From NCBI GenBank assembly GCA_019637855.1, contig JAHBUX010000002.1, forward strand, positions 124,001 to 188,000: 64,000 nt of DNA, given 5' to 3'. The notes beneath the pieces were generated by a model. The model made no database searches. It saw nothing but the letters and a program-made list of their open reading frames with translations, and was not told where the DNA came from. The translations under genes and the position numbers were made by a program. Positions 60,432 through 64,000 of the stretch are shown here, in pieces. The DNA is from Bdellovibrionales bacterium. Lineage in GTDB: Bacteria > Bdellovibrionota > Bdellovibrionia > Bdellovibrionales > UBA1609. Position 1 is the first letter of the stretch. Every line of letters begins with the position of its first letter.

Positions 60432-60523
60432 CCCAAGCCGCAAGGAAGCGTCGCTTTTCTCACTGACTCCCGGAGTAGGTTCCGGGCGAGAGGAGCCGGG
60501 CTCTAACCGTCCGACAGGACGAA

Positions 60524-60543
60524 AGTACAGGATGGCCCGTACT
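60524..60543 (+). promoter_or_regulatory. CsrA-type GGA-loop hairpin, third flagellin leader
   Basis: AGTAC-AGGATGGCCC-GTACT puts GGA (60530-60532) in the loop of a 5-bp stem, 16 bases before the ATG. GTACAGGAT is close to the selected CsrA site. Another GGA pair is in the AAGGAGGA ribosome site. Confidence 0.65.
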
Positions 60544-60559
60544 GCAAAGGAGGACCCTC

Positions 60560-61393
60560 ATGGGTCTGAGAATCACAACGAACTTGCCGAGTATCTCGGC
60601 GCAAAGAACAATGGCCACCAGCCAGCGCGAAATCAATAAATCCTTCGCGCAAATGTCGAGCGGCAGCCGCATCACTAAAGCTGCTGACGACGCCGCCGGA
60701 TTGTCTATCAGCGAAACGCTGAAGTCGACCATCCGCGGTTACACACAAGCACAACGCAACTCGAACGACGGTATCTCGATGGTGCAGGTGTCTGAGGGTG
60801 GCTTGGCTGAAATCTCTAACATCCTGACTCGCATGCGTGAGTTGGGCGTACAAGCCGCTTCCGACACTGTGGGTGACGTTGAGCGCGGTTTCGTCGACAA
60901 AGAGGTTCAGCAACTTAAGAGCGAGATGGAGCGTATTGCGAAGACCACTCGTTGGGGCAGCCAAACTCTGCTCGACGGTACAGGTACTGAGTACTCGTTC
61001 CAAGTGGACATCAACAATGACGACTTCAACGATCGCATTGCCTTCGATGCCTCCCAACAAGACGCCACTATCGCCACCTTGGGTGTAGATGGCTTTGATT
61101 TTTCAACCAAAGACGGCGCTCGCGAAGCTCTTGAAATCCTCGAAGGCTCGCAACGCCAAGTGAACGGTTATCGCGCCAACTTGGGTGCGATCCAAAACCG
61201 CTTGATCTCCACCGCCGAAAACCTCGGTGTGGCGATTGAGAACTTCAGCGGCGCCAACTCACGCGTTCGCGATGCCGACATCGCACAGAGCTCGGCGGAA
61301 TCCACTCGCAACAACATCTTGTTGAATGCGTCGGTTGGAGTTCTTGCGCAAGCTAACCAACAGCCGGCTATGGCCTTGAAGCTGATCGGTTAA
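60560..61393 (+). CDS. fliC: Flagellin paralogue 3
   Basis: A 277-residue flagellin: MGLRITTNLPSISAQRTMAT, SGSRITKAADDAAGLSISET, LKSTIRGYTQAQRNSNDGIS and ending PAMALKLIG. It shares long near-identical stretches with paralogue 4, for example the first 60 codons and the QVDINNDDF segment. AAGGAGGA lies before the ATG. Lacks the variable outer domains. Confidence 0.95.
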   Translation: MGLRITTNLPSISAQRTMATSQREINKSFAQMSSGSRITKAADDAAGLSISETLKSTIRGYTQAQRNSNDGISMVQVSEGGLAEISNILTRMRELGVQAASDTVGDVERGFVDKEVQQLKSEMERIAKTTRWGSQTLLDGTGTEYSFQVDINNDDFNDRIAFDASQQDATIATLGVDGFDFSTKDGAREALEILEGSQRQVNGYRANLGAIQNRLISTAENLGVAIENFSGANSRVRDADIAQSSAESTRNNILLNASVGVLAQANQQPAMALKLIG

Positions 61394-61400
61394 CTGTGAA

Positions 61401-61445
61401 GAGTCCTGCGCACCCTCTAGGTGAGGGCGCGGGACTTGTTCTTTT
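61401..61445 (+). terminator. Rho-independent terminator after flagellin 3
   Basis: AGTCC..GCGC.CCCTC pairs with GAGGG.CGCG.GGACT (61401-61435, small bulges) and is followed by TTGTTCTTTTT. The rest of the 550-base gap up to the fourth flagellin holds direct repeats (61653-61685), the sigma-28 promoter and a GGA hairpin; I see no gene in it. Confidence 0.7.
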
Positions 61446-61739
61446 TATATAAAAAATGTTTACGTAAGAAAAAGGGAGAGTCTCCTTCTCTCCCGGTACC
61501 TTACCTACCCGGGTGGTGTTTTCCCGCTCGGGGTACTAATACGGGTACTAATATAATGAGCGTTTGAGCTCGACGAGACTGCTAAAAGGTCTGCGCCTCC
61601 CTAAGTCGCGGCGCCTTAGGTCTTAACCCCAAGGTCTTAGGACGCGCGAAACGTCCTGAATTTGCACACCTTTGGTCCTGAATTTCCGCACTAACGGCCA
61701 GAAACCATACACCCTTCGTCCAGATTCACCAGACGCGAC

Positions 61740-61766
61740 TTAAGCCGCCCACGGACTCGCCGATTA
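61740..61766 (+). promoter_or_regulatory. Sigma-28 promoter of the fourth flagellin gene
   Basis: TTAAGCCG (61740-61747), 11 bases, GCCGATTA (61759-61766). A CTTTGGTCC box (61670-61678) and two GTCCTGAATTT copies 22 bases apart (61653-61663, 61675-61685) lie upstream. Confidence 0.72.
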
Positions 61767-61828
61767 ACTAGCTGTGTGAAGCACAGGACCTAGATGGTCC
61801 AGCGCCAAACATACAAATTAATAACATT

Positions 61829-61848
61829 AGCTCAAGGACAAATGAGCT
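61829..61848 (+). promoter_or_regulatory. CsrA-type GGA-loop hairpin, fourth flagellin leader
   Basis: AGCTC-AAGGACAAAT-GAGCT exposes AAGGA in a 10-base loop on a 5-bp stem, about 95 bases before the ATG. A further GGA lies in the AAAGGAGAA ribosome site. Confidence 0.6.
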
Positions 61849-61943
61849 CTCCCATGCAGGACCGAGTAGGTACGGAAATGCGCGGGTGAGAGAGGGATTT
61901 CTTTTACCAAAGCCTGTCACCCATCAGGCAAAAGGAGAACACC

Positions 61944-62777
61944 ATGGGAATGAGAGTCACAACAAACTTAGCGTCTATCAATGCTCAAAAGAGCATGATG
62001 AGCAGCCAGCGCGAAATCAACAGAAGCTTCGCGCAATTGTCGAGCGGCAGCCGCATCACGAAAGCCGCCGACGACGCGGCTGGATTGTCGATCAGCGAAA
62101 CCTTGAAGTCGACCATCCGCGGATATGCACAAGCTCAACGTAACGCCAACGACGGTATGTCGATGGTCGCGGTGGCAGAAGGTGGTTTGGGCGAAATCTC
62201 CAACATCTTGACCCGCTTGAGAGAGTTGGGCGTACAAGCCGCTTCTGATACAGTCGGCGATATCGAACGCTCTTTTATCAATAAAGAAGTTCAACAATTG
62301 ATCTCGGAAACGGATCGTATCGCGCAAACCACGCGTTTCAACAAAACGACTCTGCTGAACGGCGAAGGCCAACGCTTCGAGTTCCAGGTCGATATTAACA
62401 ATGATGATTTCAAAGATCGCATCGGTTTCGAACCGGCTGAAATCAAAGCCACCACTGACGCTCTCGGTGTTTCGGGCTTCGATTTCTCCGACAAAATGGA
62501 TGCGCGCCAAGCCTTGGAAGTTTTGGAGGATGCTCAGCGTACCGTTAACGGTTACCGCGCCACTCTAGGAGCTATCCAGAACCGCCTCGTGTCGACAACG
62601 GACAACTTGGGTGTTGCCGTCGAGAACTTCTCGGCCGCGAACTCGCGCATCCGTGACGCCGACGTCGCCCAGAGCTCGGCTGAACTGGCACGCAACAACA
62701 TCCTGTTGAATGCCTCTGTGGGTGTGTTGGCACAAGCTAACCAAATGCCCGCTGCAGCCCTGAAACTGGTCGGCTAA
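61944..62777 (+). CDS. fliC: Flagellin paralogue 4
   Basis: A 277-residue flagellin: MGMRVTTNLASINAQKSMMS, SGSRITKAADDAAGLSISET, LGEISNILTRLRELGVQAAS, ending MPAAALKLVG. Very similar to paralogue 3, indicating recent duplication or gene conversion. AAAGGAG precedes the ATG. The 3' end is followed by a strong hairpin terminator. Confidence 0.95.
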   Translation: MGMRVTTNLASINAQKSMMSSQREINRSFAQLSSGSRITKAADDAAGLSISETLKSTIRGYAQAQRNANDGMSMVAVAEGGLGEISNILTRLRELGVQAASDTVGDIERSFINKEVQQLISETDRIAQTTRFNKTTLLNGEGQRFEFQVDINNDDFKDRIGFEPAEIKATTDALGVSGFDFSDKMDARQALEVLEDAQRTVNGYRATLGAIQNRLVSTTDNLGVAVENFSAANSRIRDADVAQSSAELARNNILLNASVGVLAQANQMPAAALKLVG

Positions 62778-62834
62778 TTTAATCCTGATGTTCCAAAGCG
62801 GGTAAGATTTCTCCCTTGCCCGCCGCCCTACCTA

Positions 62835-62864
62835 CCCGGGGATTTCGGTCCCCGGGGTGTTTTT
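62835..62864 (+). terminator. Rho-independent terminator after flagellin 4
   Basis: CCCGGGGA (62835-62842) pairs perfectly with TCCCCGGG (62849-62856) around TTTCGG, followed by GTGTTTTT. Confidence 0.85.
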
Positions 62865-62873
62865 GCGGCGAAG

Positions 62874-64000
62874 ATGAAGTATGTTGGAGAAGTGATAACG
62901 TTACCGATTGATCCTTTACTGCCCGAGATTGTCGAAAGCGTTCGCCATAATGCGAACGTCATTCTGACAGCGACGCCAGGTGCCGGGAAAACAACCCGAC
63001 TTCCGCCCGAGCTGTTGAATGCAGTCGCTGGCAAAGTTTTGGTTTTGGAACCGCGGCGTATGGCCACGGTGGCAGCTTGCACCCGCATCGCACAAGAGCG
63101 TGGATGGAGTGTGGGAGCTGAAGCGGGATATCAAGTCCGCTTTGAAAGTCGAATCGGTCGCGACACGCGACTTATCTTTATGACCGACGCACTTTTGCTG
63201 CGGCGGATGATTGACGATCCCGAACTGGACGGCGTTGATCTGGTCGTTATCGATGAATTCCACGAACGCAATCTCAATCAAGATCTCATCCTAGGTGCCA
63301 TTCGCGAGTTGCAGGAGCTCGGTCGTCCGATCAAGCTTTTAGTAATGTCAGCGACACTGGATGTAGACCGCCTTGCCCGTTTTTTGCCGGGCGCTAAAGT
63401 GGTCGATGTTCCCGGCAAAGTCTTTCCGCTTGAAGTGCGATATGGCCAGCAGCCTTTGCGTTTGCAAACTGACGGCGCTTTTTATGACCGGGTTAGCGAG
63501 GCCGTGCAGATGTCCGCCCGCGAGACCAATGGGGACATATTAGTTTTTCTTCCAGGCACCGGTGAAATCGCTCGCACGCAAGAGCGTCTCTTGGGGCGGG
63601 TGGCTCGCGATATTGTCATTCTGCACGGATCACTCCCTTTGCAAGAGCAGCAAAAAGTTTTACAACCGCCGTCCCGGCCCCGAGTGATCCTGTCAACCAA
63701 TGTGGCGGAAGCCTCCGTGACCGTCCAAGGCGTCGACCGGGTAATCGACACGGGTTTAGCCAAGGTCATGGATATGAATTGGCGCACAGGTTTCTCGTCT
63801 TTGGAGACGACACGGATTTCGTTGTTCAATGCGCGCCAACGTGCGGGTCGCGCCGCTCGTCAAAAAGACGGCGTATGCGTGCGCCTGTGGACTTCGCATG
63901 AGGAGGTCACCCAGGTCAATGAACCGACTCCGGAATGTCAGCGCTCGGACCTGAGTTCGGCTTTGCTGTGGCTTGCCCATTTAGGAGTGAGTGATTTTGC
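62874..64000 (+). CDS. hrpB: ATP-dependent helicase HrpB, 3' partial
   Basis: A DExH-box helicase cut by the right edge, with 375 codons visible. Motifs: Walker A ATPGAGKTTRLP, EPRRMATVAA, FMTDALLLRR, the DEFHERN box typical of HrpB, VMSATLDVDRL, LVFLPGTGEI, ILSTNVAEASVTV and RQRAGRAAR. HrpB resembles the RNA helicase HrpA; its function is poorly known, with links to envelope proteins in some species. ATG 62874 is used; a GTG at 62892 preceded by GGAGAA is an alternative start. Confidence 0.9.
   Translation, partial: MKYVGEVITLPIDPLLPEIVESVRHNANVILTATPGAGKTTRLPPELLNAVAGKVLVLEPRRMATVAACTRIAQERGWSVGAEAGYQVRFESRIGRDTRLIFMTDALLLRRMIDDPELDGVDLVVIDEFHERNLNQDLILGAIRELQELGRPIKLLVMSATLDVDRLARFLPGAKVVDVPGKVFPLEVRYGQQPLRLQTDGAFYDRVSEAVQMSARETNGDILVFLPGTGEIARTQERLLGRVARDIVILHGSLPLQEQQKVLQPPSRPRVILSTNVAEASVTVQGVDRVIDTGLAKVMDMNWRTGFSSLETTRISLFNARQRAGRAARQKDGVCVRLWTSHEEVTQVNEPTPECQRSDLSSALLWLAHLGVSDF

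Noticed and set aside
1-64000. CRISPR arrays, tRNA or rRNA genes, insertion sequences, prophage genes
   Set aside because: None found by eye on either strand; the repeats present are palindromic or tandem elements without spacers or transposase genes.

Overview
The window reads as a gene-dense chromosomal segment of a Gram-negative, monotrichous-type flagellated bacterium. Several traits together suggest Bdellovibrionota (Bdellovibrio-like). They are four short flagellins starting MGLRI or similar, a csrA-fliW pair next to the hook-filament genes, many secreted or lipoprotein genes of unknown function (one with an FQNC-type lipobox), and a recX/recA/pilT neighbourhood. This assignment is inference; no rRNA or tRNA gene lies in the window to settle it. 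Both ends are cut: a SpoIIE-type phosphatase at the left edge and an HrpB helicase at the right edge.

Layout. Positions 1-13,000 hold metabolic and signalling genes: citrate synthase, a receiver-like/PilZ protein, crotonase, ElbB, a GNAT enzyme, Nth, DoxX, a ThiB-ThiP-ThiQ-type ABC transporter, a dicarboxylate/glutamate symporter and adenosine deaminase. Positions 13,000-26,000 hold transketolase, a tandemly duplicated cassette with a 35-residue hydrophobic micro-ORF, TatA, PcnB, a DEAD-box helicase with an Arg/Gly-rich tail, MutY, an agmatinase-type enzyme and a pseudoazurin. Positions 26,000-38,700 hold alaS-recX-pilT, pgpA-cinA-recA, an SDR enzyme with an added zinc-type N-terminus, aspartokinase and an MltD-type transglycosylase.

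Positions 38,800-48,800 are a flagellar gene block, flgF-flgG-flgA-flgH-flgI-flgJ-flgM-flgN-flgK-flgL-csrA-fliW, preceded by a good sigma-54 promoter. Positions 48,800-56,600 hold a secreted protein, a HAAS-domain membrane protein, prmA, rsmE, an RDD protein, rfaE2, two envelope proteins and meaB. Positions 57,000-62,800 hold four flagellin genes, each with its own sigma-28 (FliA-type) promoter and a 100-245 nt leader, followed by hrpB.

How the parts fit. Sigma-54 probably drives the rod/ring genes. FlgM would hold sigma-28 until the hook is complete, and sigma-28 then drives the flagellins, possibly also the PilZ gene at 2187 and the secreted protein at 48843. CsrA and FliW are encoded beside flgL. 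Three of the four flagellin leaders carry a short hairpin with GGA in its loop plus GGA in the Shine-Dalgarno, the layout of CsrA/FliW control.

The most unusual signals are non-coding. The leader of the second flagellin gene contains a 17-nt stretch exactly complementary to the first flagellin leader and a 15-nt stretch exactly complementary to the third. The same 15-17-mer also lies downstream of each copy of the duplicated micro-ORF cassette 45 kb away. A palindromic repeat with core GGTAGGGCCTAACATTTCCG flanks citrate synthase and the first flagellin gene.
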